A stretch of DNA of 64,000 nt from Candidatus Accumulibacter necessarius (lineage in GTDB: Bacteria > Pseudomonadota > Gammaproteobacteria > Burkholderiales > Rhodocyclaceae), in assembly GCA_017302435.1 (NCBI GenBank), contig JAFLDL010000002.1:62001-126000 (forward strand), in the 5' to 3' direction. Numbering within the stretch: the stretch's first letter is position 1; every line of letters starts with the position of its first letter. Of the stretch, positions 1 to 8,414 are shown one piece after another. A model generated the notes under the pieces. That model was given only the letters and a program-made list of their open reading frames with translations, ran no database searches and was not told where the DNA came from. The position numbers and the translations under genes were made by a program.

Positions 1-1
1 C

Positions 2-121
2 TCGGTCGCCGATGGCCTCAACTACATCGCCACCTGGAACGCGGCGATGCTGATGTCGGCCGATCTCGAGGAGTCGATGGCCGCGATGCGCGAACGGCGT
101 CCGCCCCGCTTCCTCGACTGA
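2..121 (+). CDS. Enoyl-CoA hydratase/isomerase family protein, C-terminal fragment
   Basis: Only the last 39 codons are present; the gene starts before the window. The fragment reads through a GLNYIATWNAAML stretch and ends RRPPRFLD, which resembles the C-terminal trimerisation helix and tail of crotonase-family enoyl-CoA hydratases (tails of the type ATWNAAML...KRPPxF). Family members hydrate trans-2-enoyl-CoA or catalyse related acyl-CoA chemistry in fatty-acid or branched-chain degradation. The active-site residues lie outside the window, so the substrate cannot be inferred. Confidence 0.75.
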   Translation, partial: SVADGLNYIATWNAAMLMSADLEESMAAMRERRPPRFLD

Positions 122-141
122 GCGGTGCGTCTGCTCGGGCA

Positions 142-1080
142 ATGAACACCTTCGCCCATCACGTCGAGCTGGCGGCGCCACTGTTCGTCCTGGTCCTCGC
201 TGGCTATCTGCTGATGCGCATTTGCGGCTGGCCGAAAGCGATGTCCGAGAACCTGTCGCGCTTCGTTTTCTCGGTCGCGCTGCCGGCGATGCTCTTTCGC
301 CTGATGAGTGACCTTTCGCAGTTGCCGCCGGTGGACGCACGCCTGCTGCTGGCGTTCTTTGGTGGCTGCCTGATCGTTTTCGTCATCGGCCGTCTGGTTG
401 CCTGGGGGCTGTTCGCGCTTGATGGCGTCGGCCAGTCGGTTTTTGCCCTGGGCGGCGTATTCTCGAACAACGTGCTGCTCGGCCTGCCGCTGGCCAAGGT
501 CGCACTCGGCGACGCGGCGCTGCCTTCGGTGGCGCTGGTGCTGGTGTTCAACGCGCTGATCCTGTGGACGCTGCTGACGGTGTCGATCGAGTGGGCACGG
601 CACGGCAGCTTTTCCCTGCGCGGCTTCGCCAGGACGGCGCGGGGGGTGCTGGCCAATCCGATCGTGGCCGGCATCCTTGCTGGCACACTGTTCGGCCTTA
701 CCGGGCTACCGCTGCCGGCTTTCGTGGCCTTGCCGCTGGCGATGGTCGGACAGGCAGCGGCGCCGATGGCGCTGCTTGCGCTGGGCATGGGACTCGCCGA
801 ATACGGCATTCGCGCCGGCTGGCGGATCAGCCTGGCGATCAGCGCTCTGAAGCTGGTCGTGCAGCCGCTGGTGGTCTGGCTGCTGGCGCGCGTGATCGGT
901 CTGCCGGCGATGGAGACGCAGGTGGTGGTCCTGCTTGCCTCGCTGGCCGTCGGCGCCAATGTGTATCTGATGTCGCGTCAGTTCAGCACGCTCGAAGGGC
1001 CGGTGGCGAGCAGCCTGGTCCTGTCGACGGCGCTGGCGGCACTGACCACGCCTCTGGCCCTGGCGCTGACCGGCAGCTGA
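142..1080 (+). CDS. AEC (auxin efflux carrier) family transporter
   Basis: A 312-residue, strongly hydrophobic protein with about eight to ten predicted membrane helices arranged as two halves, and a central region with GVFSNNVLLGLPL and a later LALGMGLAEYG motif, typical of AEC/malonate-type permeases (members are usually 300-320 aa). The family moves small organic acids or amphipathic metabolites across the inner membrane; the substrate is not evident here. It starts 21 bp after the crotonase stop, so the two may be cotranscribed. The upstream ribosome binding site is weak. Confidence 0.8.
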   Translation: MNTFAHHVELAAPLFVLVLAGYLLMRICGWPKAMSENLSRFVFSVALPAMLFRLMSDLSQLPPVDARLLLAFFGGCLIVFVIGRLVAWGLFALDGVGQSVFALGGVFSNNVLLGLPLAKVALGDAALPSVALVLVFNALILWTLLTVSIEWARHGSFSLRGFARTARGVLANPIVAGILAGTLFGLTGLPLPAFVALPLAMVGQAAAPMALLALGMGLAEYGIRAGWRISLAISALKLVVQPLVVWLLARVIGLPAMETQVVVLLASLAVGANVYLMSRQFSTLEGPVASSLVLSTALAALTTPLALALTGS

Positions 1081-1095
1081 TTTGCCGGCAGCGTC

Positions 1096-1740
1096 TCAGT
1101 CGCCGCGGCGGCCGCCGGCGATGGCCCGGAGGAACTCGTTGCGCAACTGCGCCGAGCGCTCGAATTCACCGCTGAAGGACTGGGTGATCACACGTTCGTC
1201 GCCGCGCCGGTCTTCTCCGAGCAGCAGACACAACTGCTCGGCCTCGATGACGCAAGCGGCACCGCGTGCCTTGCCGTGCACCATCAGGGCGTCGGCGATG
1301 TCGCGCGTCATCCATTCCTGATAGGTGAAGCGATGGCCGATCGCATCGACCAGGCGTGCGATGCGGCCAAAGCCGTGCAGGCGACCGCCGGGCAGATAGG
1401 CGACGTGTGCCAGGCCACGAAAGGGTACCAGGTGGTGCGGGCAGACGCCGTGCACGGCGATGCCGCGGACGACCACCAGGTCGCTGCGCTGATCGGCAAA
1501 GCCCTCGCCCAGCGCCGCCGCCGGGTCGAGGTCGTAGCCACCAAGCAGGCGGCGTTGCCAGAGTTCCCGCACGCGCTGTGGTGTGCGCGCCATGTGTGCG
1601 TCGTCCGGGGCAATCCCACAGGCGCTCAGCAGGTCGCCGACCGCGCGCTCGAAGGCGGCTCCGTCGAAAGCGTTGCGGCGCGGGATGCCGATGTTGAAGG
1701 CGGGGTCGGTCGGTGGGTCGTGGCTGCTGCAGTCGGACAT
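1096..1740 (-). CDS. folE: GTP cyclohydrolase I
   Basis: A 214-residue type I GTP cyclohydrolase, which converts GTP to dihydroneopterin triphosphate, the first step of tetrahydrofolate synthesis. The zinc ligands are visible: Cys100 and His103 in a CPHHLVPF motif and Cys171 in IEAEQLCLLLG. The open frame continues upstream to 1929, but that extension has no family similarity; the ATG at 1740 gives the usual length. The CPHH and EAEQLC motifs differ slightly from the common CEHH and EARHLC, so this is a somewhat divergent folE paralogue. It converges on the AEC transporter and its stop lies 16 bp past the transporter stop. Confidence 0.9.
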   Translation of the reverse strand: MSDCSSHDPPTDPAFNIGIPRRNAFDGAAFERAVGDLLSACGIAPDDAHMARTPQRVRELWQRRLLGGYDLDPAAALGEGFADQRSDLVVVRGIAVHGVCPHHLVPFRGLAHVAYLPGGRLHGFGRIARLVDAIGHRFTYQEWMTRDIADALMVHGKARGAACVIEAEQLCLLLGEDRRGDERVITQSFSGEFERSAQLRNEFLRAIAGGRRGD

Positions 1741-1975
1741 GGCGGACTTCGATTTTCGGCGGTCGGGCTGGTCATCATACACGCGGTGGCGGGTCGCAGC
1801 AGTCGGCTGGTGGCTGCCGGTTGTGGATTCACCACGCTGTCGCGGCAGCTTGTGATTTCGCTTGACGCAGCCAGCCATGCAGGCTTGTGATGAGCGATAA
1901 TGGCCCGCTTGAAAGATTTTCATGATCACCTGTCAGGCGGGCTGAGGACGCTGGCCTGGATTGGGAAGGACGTTG

Positions 1976-3220
1976 ATGAAGAGCGTTGATGATTTCCGTC
2001 TGCGGTTTGGCAACAAGGAACTGGTGCCGATTGTGATCGGCGGCATGGGGGTCGATATTTCGACCGCCGAACTGGCACTCGAAGCGGCTCGACTGGGTGG
2101 CATCGGACACATCTCCGATGCCATGGTCAATACCGTGGCGGATCGCCGGTTCAACGCCAAGTTCGTCAAGGACAAGCTCAGACAGTACAAATTCAACGTT
2201 GCCAGTTCCGACAAGTCGATGGTTCGCTTTGATCTCGGGCAACTGACCGAGGCGACGCACATGCACGTCGGCCGGACCATGGAGGCGAAGCGTGGTGAGG
2301 GTCTGATCTTCGTCAACTGCATGGAGAAGCTGACCATGAATTCGCCGCGCGAAACGCTGCGCGTGCGCATGGCGGCTGCGCTCGACGCCGGGGTCGACGG
2401 CATCACGCTGGCTGCCGGCCTGCATCTTGGCTCCTTCGCCCTGATCGAGGATCATCCGCGCTTTCGTGATGCCAAGCTGGGGATCATCGTTTCCTCCTTG
2501 CGCGCCTTGCAGTTGTTTCTGCGCAAGACCGCCCGCTGTAACCGGCTGCCCGACTATGTCGTGGTCGAAGGGCCGCTGGCCGGTGGCCACCTGGGTTTCG
2601 GCATGGACTGGGCGCAATACGATCTGGCGACCATCTTTGCCGAGATTCGTCAGTACCTGCAGGCCGAGCAGCTGAACATCCCGCTGATTCCCGCTGGCGG
2701 CATCTTCACCGGCAGCGACGCCGTCTCCTTTCTCGATCAGGGCGCAGCCGCCGTGCAGGTGGCGACGCGCTTCACCGTGTCGAGGGAGTGCGGTCTGCCG
2801 GAGGATGTCAAACAGCGTTACTTCGAAGCCAGCGAAGAGCAGATCGAGGTCAACCAGATTTCCCCCACCGGTTACCCGATGCGCATGCTGAGCAACAGCC
2901 CGGCGATTGGCGACGGGATTCGGCCCAATTGCGAGGCGTATGGTTACCTGCTCGACAGCACTGGCAATTGCTCCTACATCAGCGCCTACAACCGCGAGGT
3001 GGAAGCGAATCCCGGCGTGAAGAGGATATCGGTCAAGGACAAGACCTGTCTTTGCACGCAGATGCGCAACTTTGACTGCTGGACCTGCGGTCACTACGCC
3101 TACCGCCTGAAGGATACGACGACCCGCTTGCCGGACGGCAGCTACCGTTTGCTGAGCGCGGAGCATATCTTCCACGACTACCAGTTCAGTACTGACGGGA
3201 AGGTCCAGGTGCCGGAATAG
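1976..3220 (+). CDS. Nitronate monooxygenase-like (NPD family) flavoprotein with C-terminal Cys cluster
   Basis: A 414-residue TIM-barrel protein of the 2-nitropropane dioxygenase/nitronate monooxygenase family, which bind FMN. Visible family features are the N-terminal PIVIGGMGVDIS, the central VVEGPLAGGHLG and the IPLIPAGGIFTG and AAAVQVATRF phosphate-binding strands. The frame extends to a TTG at 1961, but the ATG at 1976 is preceded at good spacing by GGGAAGGA. The protein is longer than simple family members: the C-terminal about 110 residues carry Cys319, Cys332 and a tight group Cys358, Cys360, Cys368, Cys371 plus His373, which suggests a bound metal or Fe-S centre (inference). The substrate is unknown. 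Confidence 0.75.
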   Translation: MKSVDDFRLRFGNKELVPIVIGGMGVDISTAELALEAARLGGIGHISDAMVNTVADRRFNAKFVKDKLRQYKFNVASSDKSMVRFDLGQLTEATHMHVGRTMEAKRGEGLIFVNCMEKLTMNSPRETLRVRMAAALDAGVDGITLAAGLHLGSFALIEDHPRFRDAKLGIIVSSLRALQLFLRKTARCNRLPDYVVVEGPLAGGHLGFGMDWAQYDLATIFAEIRQYLQAEQLNIPLIPAGGIFTGSDAVSFLDQGAAAVQVATRFTVSRECGLPEDVKQRYFEASEEQIEVNQISPTGYPMRMLSNSPAIGDGIRPNCEAYGYLLDSTGNCSYISAYNREVEANPGVKRISVKDKTCLCTQMRNFDCWTCGHYAYRLKDTTTRLPDGSYRLLSAEHIFHDYQFSTDGKVQVPE

Positions 3221-3279
3221 TGCGCCTGCCGCGGGCTTACCCGGTAACTGCTGCCGCGAGCGCGAGGGGGCATTGACCG

Positions 3280-4125
3280 ATGCTCAGCTATCGCCACGCT
3301 TTCCACGCCGGTAACCACGCCGATGTCCTCAAACATCTGGTACTGGTGCAGCTCACCCGCTACCTCGGCCAGAAGGACAAGGCTTTCTGGTACGTCGATA
3401 CCCACGCCGGGGCAGGGCTGTATGCCCTTGATTCGGCTCAGACGGCCAAGCTTTCGGAGTACAGGGAGGGTGTCGGCCGCCTGTGGGGACGCAAGGATCT
3501 GCCATCGGCAGTGAGCGATTACCTGAATGCGGTGCGCGCGCTCAATGCCGATGGCAGCCTGAAGAAATACCCCGGTTCGCCTTCCCTCGCGCTATCGACG
3601 ATGCGTGAGCAGGATCGTTTGTGGCTGTTCGAACTGCACAGCCGGGAGGTGATTCGTCTGCGGGAGAATTTCCAGGCTTTCGGCAAACGGGTGATGGTTG
3701 AGGAGGCCGACGGATTTGCCGCGCTCAAGGCGCTCTTGCCACCACCGCCGAGGCGGGCTCTGGTGCTGGTCGACCCGCCGTACGAAGAGCGGCGGGACTA
3801 CGAACGGGTTGTCCATGCGCTCAAGGAGTGCCTGCCGCGCTTTCCGGGCGGTACCTACATGCTGTGGTATCCCCAGTTGACCCGGCTTGAGGCACACGAC
3901 CTGCCACCGCGCCTGAAGCGCCTGCCGGCCAGCAGCTGGCTGCACGTCACGCTGCGCGTCCGGACACCGGCCGCCGATGGCTTCGGGATGCACGGCAGCG
4001 GACTGTTCGTGGTCAATCCGCCATGGACGCTGCAGGCCACCTTGCAGGAAGTGATGCCCTACCTGGTCGAGGTGCTGGGACTGGATGCGGGCGCCGGGTT
4101 CACGCTCGACAGCCAGGAGGCGTAA
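3280..4125 (+). CDS. rlmJ: 23S rRNA (adenine(2030)-N(6))-methyltransferase
   Basis: A 281-residue match in length and motifs to RlmJ. It begins with the characteristic LSYRHAFHAGNHADVLKH helix-turn segment, carries the SAM-binding THAGAG at residues 41-46 and the N6-adenine catalytic motif DPPYE at 165-169. RlmJ methylates A2030 of 23S rRNA using S-adenosylmethionine, acting on free rRNA in the cytoplasm. It stands alone on the plus strand and faces a minus-strand operon; no terminator is obvious in the 18-bp gap. Confidence 0.93.
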   Translation: MLSYRHAFHAGNHADVLKHLVLVQLTRYLGQKDKAFWYVDTHAGAGLYALDSAQTAKLSEYREGVGRLWGRKDLPSAVSDYLNAVRALNADGSLKKYPGSPSLALSTMREQDRLWLFELHSREVIRLRENFQAFGKRVMVEEADGFAALKALLPPPPRRALVLVDPPYEERRDYERVVHALKECLPRFPGGTYMLWYPQLTRLEAHDLPPRLKRLPASSWLHVTLRVRTPAADGFGMHGSGLFVVNPPWTLQATLQEVMPYLVEVLGLDAGAGFTLDSQEA

Positions 4126-4143
4126 GGCCCCGCGGGCGGCAAA

Positions 4144-4521
4144 TCAGGGTTGTGGCGGGTCTTCGGCCACCGGTCCGTGTGAGTACTTCCGGCTTGATCC
4201 ATAGCTCCGTTCGACCGGATACTTGGCAGCGTTCTTGCTCAGTTTGGCGCGTGCGGCCTGTTCAAGGTCAATGCCGGCGTGTTCGGCGATCAGAAGCAGG
4301 TAGATCAGGACGTCGGCACATTCGTCGCGCAGGGCTTCCTGCGCTGCGCTGCTGGCCGACATCGCTGCCATCTCGGCGTCGCTTTTCCACTGCGTCAGCT
4401 CGAGCAGCTCGCTCGCTTCGAGGTTCAGCGAAACGATCAGGTTGCGCAGGCTGTGGAATTGCGCCCAGTTCCGATCATCGCGAAATGCGAGCACTTCCGT
4501 GGTCAGCGCTGGCAGGCTCAC
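4144..4521 (-). CDS. MazG-like nucleotide pyrophosphohydrolase
   Basis: A 125-residue all-alpha protein of the MazG-like superfamily (RS21-C6/dCTPase type). The signature is EASELLEL followed 20-30 residues later by DECADVLIYLLLIAEHAGIDL, supplying the Glu/Asp residues that bind magnesium. Such enzymes hydrolyse (d)NTPs to monophosphate and pyrophosphate. The start is taken as the GTG at 4521, four bases after the stop of the upstream lyase gene, because coding similarity begins only there; the frame stays open to 4806 as an overlap artefact. Tight spacing implies cotranscription with the lyase and perhaps mdh read-through. Confidence 0.82.
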   Translation of the reverse strand: MSLPALTTEVLAFRDDRNWAQFHSLRNLIVSLNLEASELLELTQWKSDAEMAAMSASSAAQEALRDECADVLIYLLLIAEHAGIDLEQAARAKLSKNAAKYPVERSYGSSRKYSHGPVAEDPPQP

Positions 4522-4525
4522 GGCT

Positions 4526-5509
4526 TCAGGCGAAGAAGCGTTGCCGGGTGGCTTCCGGCAGCTGCATGCCAGTTGCGTGTGCCCGTGCGAGCAGTTCCCA
4601 GTAGTAGCGGTAGGACGCCCGGTCGTGCAGCTGGCCGTGGTGCTGGATTGGTCCCCAGCCGCAATCCTGGGCGGCGATGAGGATGGCGGAGGCGTTTTCC
4701 ACTTCCGAGAAATCAGGGCGCATGGCCTCGAAGATCGGCATGATTTGATTCGGATGAATGCTCCACATGCGCAGATAGCCGAATTCATTCCGCGCCCGCT
4801 GGGCATTGTGGCGGATCAGTTCGACATCCTTCAGTTCGGTGGTGACGTTGTGCGAAGGTACGACGCCGTTGGCCAGCGCGGCGGCCGCGATTTCGCATTT
4901 GGCGCGGACAATCAGCGGGTGCTCGAACTGTCCCGGGCTTTTCATCGCCGAGCCCGGGATGGCGCCATGGTGGGCACTGACAAAATCCATCAGGCCGAAG
5001 TCGAGCGACTCGACTTCGGGGATTGCGGCAATCTGCCACACTTCACGCAAGGCGCCGTGCGTTTCGATCAGCACGTGCACCGGGACCGGCCGCTCGAGGC
5101 CGGCGGCTGCGGCGGCGTCTTTCACGGCTTGCAGCTGGCTTCGGACGTCGTCGCTGTTGCCCGCCTTGGGCAATGTCAGGAAGGCCAGGCGACGCCCGGC
5201 ACGAGCGACGATGATCTCGATATCCTGTTGCCAGCCGGGGTGGGCGATGTCGTGGATGCGGGCGCCGACGCGGCCAAAGCGGTTGGCGCTGCTCATGATG
5301 ATCTCGGCGACCATTTCGGCATGCTCGCGGTCGGCGCCGGCGCGTGCGCCATCCTCGCAATCACAGGTGACGTCGAAGATCGGGCCCAGTTCATTCTGCA
5401 ACTGGAGCGCCTTGAGCAACAGCTTTTCCGACCCCGCGTAATGGTCGACGGCGGGCATCATGGGAAACGGCCTCCTGCCTGCGAAGAGAACCTGTGTGGG
5501 ATGGCGCAT
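4526..5509 (-). CDS. HpcH/HpaI aldolase/citrate lyase (CitE-like) family protein
   Basis: A 327-residue TIM-barrel lyase related to CitE and malyl-CoA lyases, which cleave or form (3S)-hydroxyacyl-CoA esters with magnesium. Seen motifs are FDVTCDCEDGA, with its acidic metal ligand, VLIETHGALREVW with the second Glu, and LDFGLMDFVSAHHG. The ATG at 5509 (MRHPTQVLF) is preferred; an upstream in-frame extension crosses the mdh terminator hairpin. It lies downstream of mdh on the same strand, so a link with malate/malyl-CoA metabolism is attractive, but the true substrate is inference. The downstream MazG-like gene follows after four bases. Confidence 0.78.
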   Translation of the reverse strand: MRHPTQVLFAGRRPFPMMPAVDHYAGSEKLLLKALQLQNELGPIFDVTCDCEDGARAGADREHAEMVAEIIMSSANRFGRVGARIHDIAHPGWQQDIEIIVARAGRRLAFLTLPKAGNSDDVRSQLQAVKDAAAAAGLERPVPVHVLIETHGALREVWQIAAIPEVESLDFGLMDFVSAHHGAIPGSAMKSPGQFEHPLIVRAKCEIAAAALANGVVPSHNVTTELKDVELIRHNAQRARNEFGYLRMWSIHPNQIMPIFEAMRPDFSEVENASAILIAAQDCGWGPIQHHGQLHDRASYRYYWELLARAHATGMQLPEATRQRFFA

Positions 5510-5581
5510 GGGATTCTTGAAGGGGTGGTCTGCGTAGGCCGGTATTCTAGCGCGACTCGCCGACGGCTGGCCGGCGAAAAA

Positions 5582-5604
5582 AAGCCGCGGACCTGCCGCG
5601 GCTT
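5582..5604 (-). terminator. Intrinsic terminator after mdh
   Basis: Nine-base-pair perfect stem AAGCCGCGG / CCGCGGCTT with a five-base loop. Read on the minus strand it is followed by seven T residues (the A tract at 5577-5583). It sits 24 bp past the mdh stop and before the lyase start at 5509, so it should partly or fully separate mdh from the lyase-MazG pair. Confidence 0.85.
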
Positions 5605-5627
5605 CCGTGTTGCCGGTCTGGAGAGGC

Positions 5628-6614
5628 TTACAGCATGTGCTGGACGGCGTCACGTTCGTCGGTCAGTTCCTTGAGGGTCTTGTTCAGCTTGTCGCGCGAG
5701 TAGTCGTCGATCTCGAGTCCCTGGATGATCTTGAACGAGCCGCCCTTGCATTCGCACGGGAAGCCGAAGACGATGCCGGTCGGGATCCCATAGGACCCGT
5801 CGGAGGGTACGCCCATGGTCACCCATTCGTCAGAACCGAGGACCCAGTCACGCATGTGATCCATCGCGGCGTTGGCAGCCGACGCGGCGGACGAGAGGCC
5901 GCGGGCGTCGATGATCGCCGCGCCACGCTTGCCAACCATCGGCAGGAAGACGTCGTTGTTCCACACCGGATCATTGATCAGTGTTTTGACGTTGTCGCCA
6001 CTGGAGGTGCAGTTGCGGTAATCGGCATACATCGTCGGCGAATGATTTCCCCAGACGACGAGTTGCTTGAAGCTGGCGACCGGCCGGTCGGTCTTCGCGG
6101 CGAGTTGCGAGAGCGCGCGGTTGTGGTCGAGGCGCAACATGCCATGGTAGTTGGCCGGATTGGTTCGGCCAACCTTGCGGGCGGCGGCGCCGGCGATCAG
6201 GGCGTTGGTGTTGCAGGGGTTGCCGACAACCAGCACACGAACATTCTCGCTGGCATTTTCGGCAATGGCCTTGCCCTGAACGGTGAAAATCGCGCCGTTG
6301 GCGGTCAGCAGGTCGGCCCTTTCCATGCCAGGGCCGCGCGGACGTGCGCCGACCAGCAGGCAGACGTCGGCGTCCTTGAAGGCAACATTCGGGTCGTCGG
6401 TGGCGAACATGCCGGCGAGCAGCGGGAAGGCGCAGTCTTCAAGCTCCATCATCACGCCTTGGCAAGCCTTTTGAGCTTGCGGCAGGTCGAGCAGTTGGAG
6501 GATGACCGGTTGATCCTTGCCGAGCATTTCGCCGGAGGCAATCCGGAAAAGCAGGCTGTAACCAATTTGACCGGCGGCGCCGGTGACCGCGACGCGCATG
6601 GGGGCTTTGGACAT
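5628..6614 (-). CDS. mdh: Malate dehydrogenase
   Basis: A 328-residue NAD-dependent malate dehydrogenase of the proteobacterial LDH-like 'MDH2' type. The N-terminal Rossmann motif is [14 protein letters not shown]; substrate arginines lie in [11 protein letters not shown]; the catalytic pair is in LRLDHNRA and [10 protein letters not shown]. It oxidises malate to oxaloacetate in the TCA cycle. The ATG at 6614 gives the canonical N-terminus [10 protein letters not shown]; a longer frame upstream is spurious. It is divergent from the GntR-type regulator gene, sharing a 191-bp AT-rich intergenic region with operator-like repeats, and is followed by a strong terminator. Confidence 0.96.
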   Translation of the reverse strand: MSKAPMRVAVTGAAGQIGYSLLFRIASGEMLGKDQPVILQLLDLPQAQKACQGVMMELEDCAFPLLAGMFATDDPNVAFKDADVCLLVGARPRGPGMERADLLTANGAIFTVQGKAIAENASENVRVLVVGNPCNTNALIAGAAARKVGRTNPANYHGMLRLDHNRALSQLAAKTDRPVASFKQLVVWGNHSPTMYADYRNCTSSGDNVKTLINDPVWNNDVFLPMVGKRGAAIIDARGLSSAASAANAAMDHMRDWVLGSDEWVTMGVPSDGSYGIPTGIVFGFPCECKGGSFKIIQGLEIDDYSRDKLNKTLKELTDERDAVQHML

Positions 6615-6714
6615 GATGCGGCTCCTGTCGTGAGTAATTAGCAAGAAGTGAGCAGAAATCGATCGGCGTCGCCCCCGGGAAACCCTCTTTGCGGGGGCAG
6701 CAAATCGGGCCAAT

Positions 6715-6780
6715 CATAAGATCCAAGGCGGCCGATTGTCAAATATATCTTATGTCTTATATATGATATTAATAATAAGA
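6715..6780. promoter_or_regulatory. Divergent mdh/gntR control region with spaced inverted repeat
   Basis: An AT-rich island in otherwise GC-rich DNA. CATAAGAT at 6715-6722 and its exact complement ATCTTATG at 6747-6754 form an inverted repeat whose centres are 32 bp apart, about three helical turns. A CTTAT direct repeat (6749-6753 and 6756-6760) and ATAATAAG at 6772-6779 add further half-site-like words. The position between mdh and a GntR/UTRA regulator suggests an autoregulatory operator that also governs mdh (inference). Confidence 0.55.
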
Positions 6781-6805
6781 ACGGGATGGACGCGACGGTG
6801 AAATT

Positions 6806-7561
6806 ATGCTGAAATTGCGCTCCATGAGCAGGTCTTCGTCATTGCATTCCCCTACCTTCAGTCCGTTGTATCGGCAGATCAAGGAATTGATCCTGCGTCA
6901 CCTGGAGTCAGGCGAGTGGGGTCCTGGCGACCACATCCCGAGTGAGTCTGATCTCGCGGCGCGCTTCGGTGTCAGTCAGGGGACGGTGCGCAAGGCGATT
7001 GACGAAATGGCGGCCGAGAATCTCCTCGTGCGCCAGCAGGGGAAGGGCACTTTCGTTGCCACCCACAAGGATCCGGGATCCTATTTCCGCTTTCTCCGTC
7101 TGGTCCCCAACCAGGGCGATCTGCAGGTCTCCCAGAGCGTTCCGCTCGAATGCTGGCGGGCCAAGGCGGGTGCCGACGTCGCTCGTACCCTGGCGCTGGA
7201 AACCGGTGCGCCGATCACCATTCTTCGTCGCCTGTTGAAGCTGGGCGAGGAGCCGGTGGTCTTCGACGAAATCTACCTGCCGAGCGAGCTCTTCCCCGAT
7301 CTGTCGCTGGAGGTCCTCAGGTCGGGAGAGTCGCTTTACAGCCTGTTCGAGACACGCTATGGCGTCCGCATGATTCGTGCCGACGAGCGGCTGCGCGCTG
7401 TATCGGCTGACCGGGTCAGCGCAGAACTGCTGCAGGTGGCCGAAGGGAGTCCGCTGCTGCTGGTCGAAAGGGTTACCTTCACCTATGGTCACAAGCCAGT
7501 CGAATGGCGGCGGGGTTTCTATTCCACACGCAACTATCATTACCACAATGAACTGGGGTGA
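6806..7561 (+). CDS. GntR-family transcriptional regulator with UTRA effector domain
   Basis: A 251-residue HutC-subfamily regulator. Residues about 18-85 form the winged helix (YRQIKELILRHLESG..., IPSESDLAARFGVSQGTVRKAID, QGKGTFVA); about 105-245 form the UTRA ligand-binding domain, ending in the typical RRGFYSTRNYHYHNEL-type strand. Two further in-frame starts exist (ATG at 6824). It lies divergent from mdh and 119 bp before sdhC, so it most plausibly senses a carboxylate and regulates TCA genes; that role is inferred from position only. Its upstream region carries the spaced inverted repeat. Confidence 0.85.
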   Translation: MLKLRSMSRSSSLHSPTFSPLYRQIKELILRHLESGEWGPGDHIPSESDLAARFGVSQGTVRKAIDEMAAENLLVRQQGKGTFVATHKDPGSYFRFLRLVPNQGDLQVSQSVPLECWRAKAGADVARTLALETGAPITILRRLLKLGEEPVVFDEIYLPSELFPDLSLEVLRSGESLYSLFETRYGVRMIRADERLRAVSADRVSAELLQVAEGSPLLLVERVTFTYGHKPVEWRRGFYSTRNYHYHNELG

Positions 7562-7587
7562 GAGCTCCTGAGAGTCAGCGTGGGTAA

Positions 7588-7614
7588 TTGGGGCACGCTC
7601 GGATGGTTTATAAT
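7588..7614 (+). promoter_or_regulatory. Candidate promoter for the sdh operon
   Basis: A perfect TATAAT at 7609-7614 lies about 67 bp before the sdhC start. A weak -35-like TTGGGG at 7588-7593 is spaced 15 bp, shorter than ideal. No copy of the CATAAGAT repeat is visible here, so the GntR neighbour may act elsewhere or through read-through. Confidence 0.45.
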
Positions 7615-7680
7615 CCAGCGTGGTATCGCAGGGGTCGGGTGGCGTCCATTCGGCCACATCACACATCAGGGATGACGTTC

Positions 7681-8073
7681 ATGGCAGAGATGGCAATCAA
7701 AAAGAGGCGTCCAAAGAATCTGGACTTGCCTACCATCAGGCTACCCCTTCCGGGTATCCTTTCTATCATTCACCGGATCAGCGGGGCAGGGATGTTCCTG
7801 ATGCTGCCGTTCCTGTTGTGGCTGTTCCAGAGCAGCCTTGCCTCTCCGGAAACCTTCGCCAGCGCCAGGGAGGTGGTTGGCCATCCCCTGGCCAGGATCA
7901 TCCTGCTCGGTTTGATCTGGTTCTACATGCACCACTTCTGTGCCGGCATCCGCTATCTCCTGCTCGATCTGCACAAGGGCGTGGAACTCGAGGCCGCTCG
8001 CCTGTCGAGCAAGGTCGTTTTCGCGGTCAGTATTGCGCTGACCCTGATCATCGGAGCGAAAGTGCTATGGTAA
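7681..8073 (+). CDS. sdhC: Succinate dehydrogenase cytochrome b556 subunit
   Basis: A 130-residue membrane subunit of complex II with three hydrophobic helices. The SIIHRISGAGMF motif marks the quinone-site Ser/Arg region, and YMHHFCAGIRYLLLD contains the haem-b axial histidine. It anchors SdhAB to the inner membrane and passes electrons to ubiquinone. The ATG at 7681 is nine bases after an AGGGA ribosome binding site; ATGs at 7672 and 7690 are alternatives. It overlaps sdhD by seven bases, as expected for translational coupling. Confidence 0.92.
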   Translation: MAEMAIKKRRPKNLDLPTIRLPLPGILSIIHRISGAGMFLMLPFLLWLFQSSLASPETFASAREVVGHPLARIILLGLIWFYMHHFCAGIRYLLLDLHKGVELEAARLSSKVVFAVSIALTLIIGAKVLW

Positions 8074-8414
8074 ATCGCATCCTCGTCGGGGCCCATTACG
8101 GCCTCAAGGACTGGGTCATCCAGCGTGCGACGGCCATCATCATGGCGGTTTACACGGTCATTTTCCTCGTCGTCGTCGGCGCCGTCGGACCCGACTCGTT
8201 CGAGGCCTGGCGCGGCATTTTTGCCAACGGCTTCATGAAGTTTGCCAGCTTCCTGTTCCTTGTCAGCGTCTTCTATCACGCCTGGATTGGTGTCCGGGAT
8301 ATCTGGATGGATTACGTCAAGCCCGATGGCTTGCGTCTGCTGATGATGATTGCAACAGCTGCGGTGCTCGTCGGCTACGCCGGCTGGGCGGTTCAGATTC
8401 TCTGGAGAATGTAA
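8067..8414 (+). CDS. sdhD: Succinate dehydrogenase hydrophobic membrane anchor subunit
   Basis: A 115-residue three-helix membrane anchor. Family features are the GLKDWVIQRATAI segment, the helix-2 FYHAWIGVRDIWMDY motif with the haem/quinone-site His-Ala-x-x-Gly and Asp-Tyr, and a final hydrophobic helix. With SdhC it binds haem b and ubiquinone. Its ATG lies inside the end of sdhC, and its stop codon directly abuts the sdhA start. Confidence 0.92.
   Translation: MVNRILVGAHYGLKDWVIQRATAIIMAVYTVIFLVVVGAVGPDSFEAWRGIFANGFMKFASFLFLVSVFYHAWIGVRDIWMDYVKPDGLRLLMMIATAAVLVGYAGWAVQILWRM

Noticed and set aside
1829-3175. 448-codon minus-strand frame opposite the nitronate monooxygenase-like gene
   Set aside because: No recognisable domain or ribosome binding site; composition is that of an antisense shadow frame.
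5607-6641. 344-codon plus-strand frame opposite mdh
   Set aside because: Entirely antisense to a clear malate dehydrogenase and without any family signature.
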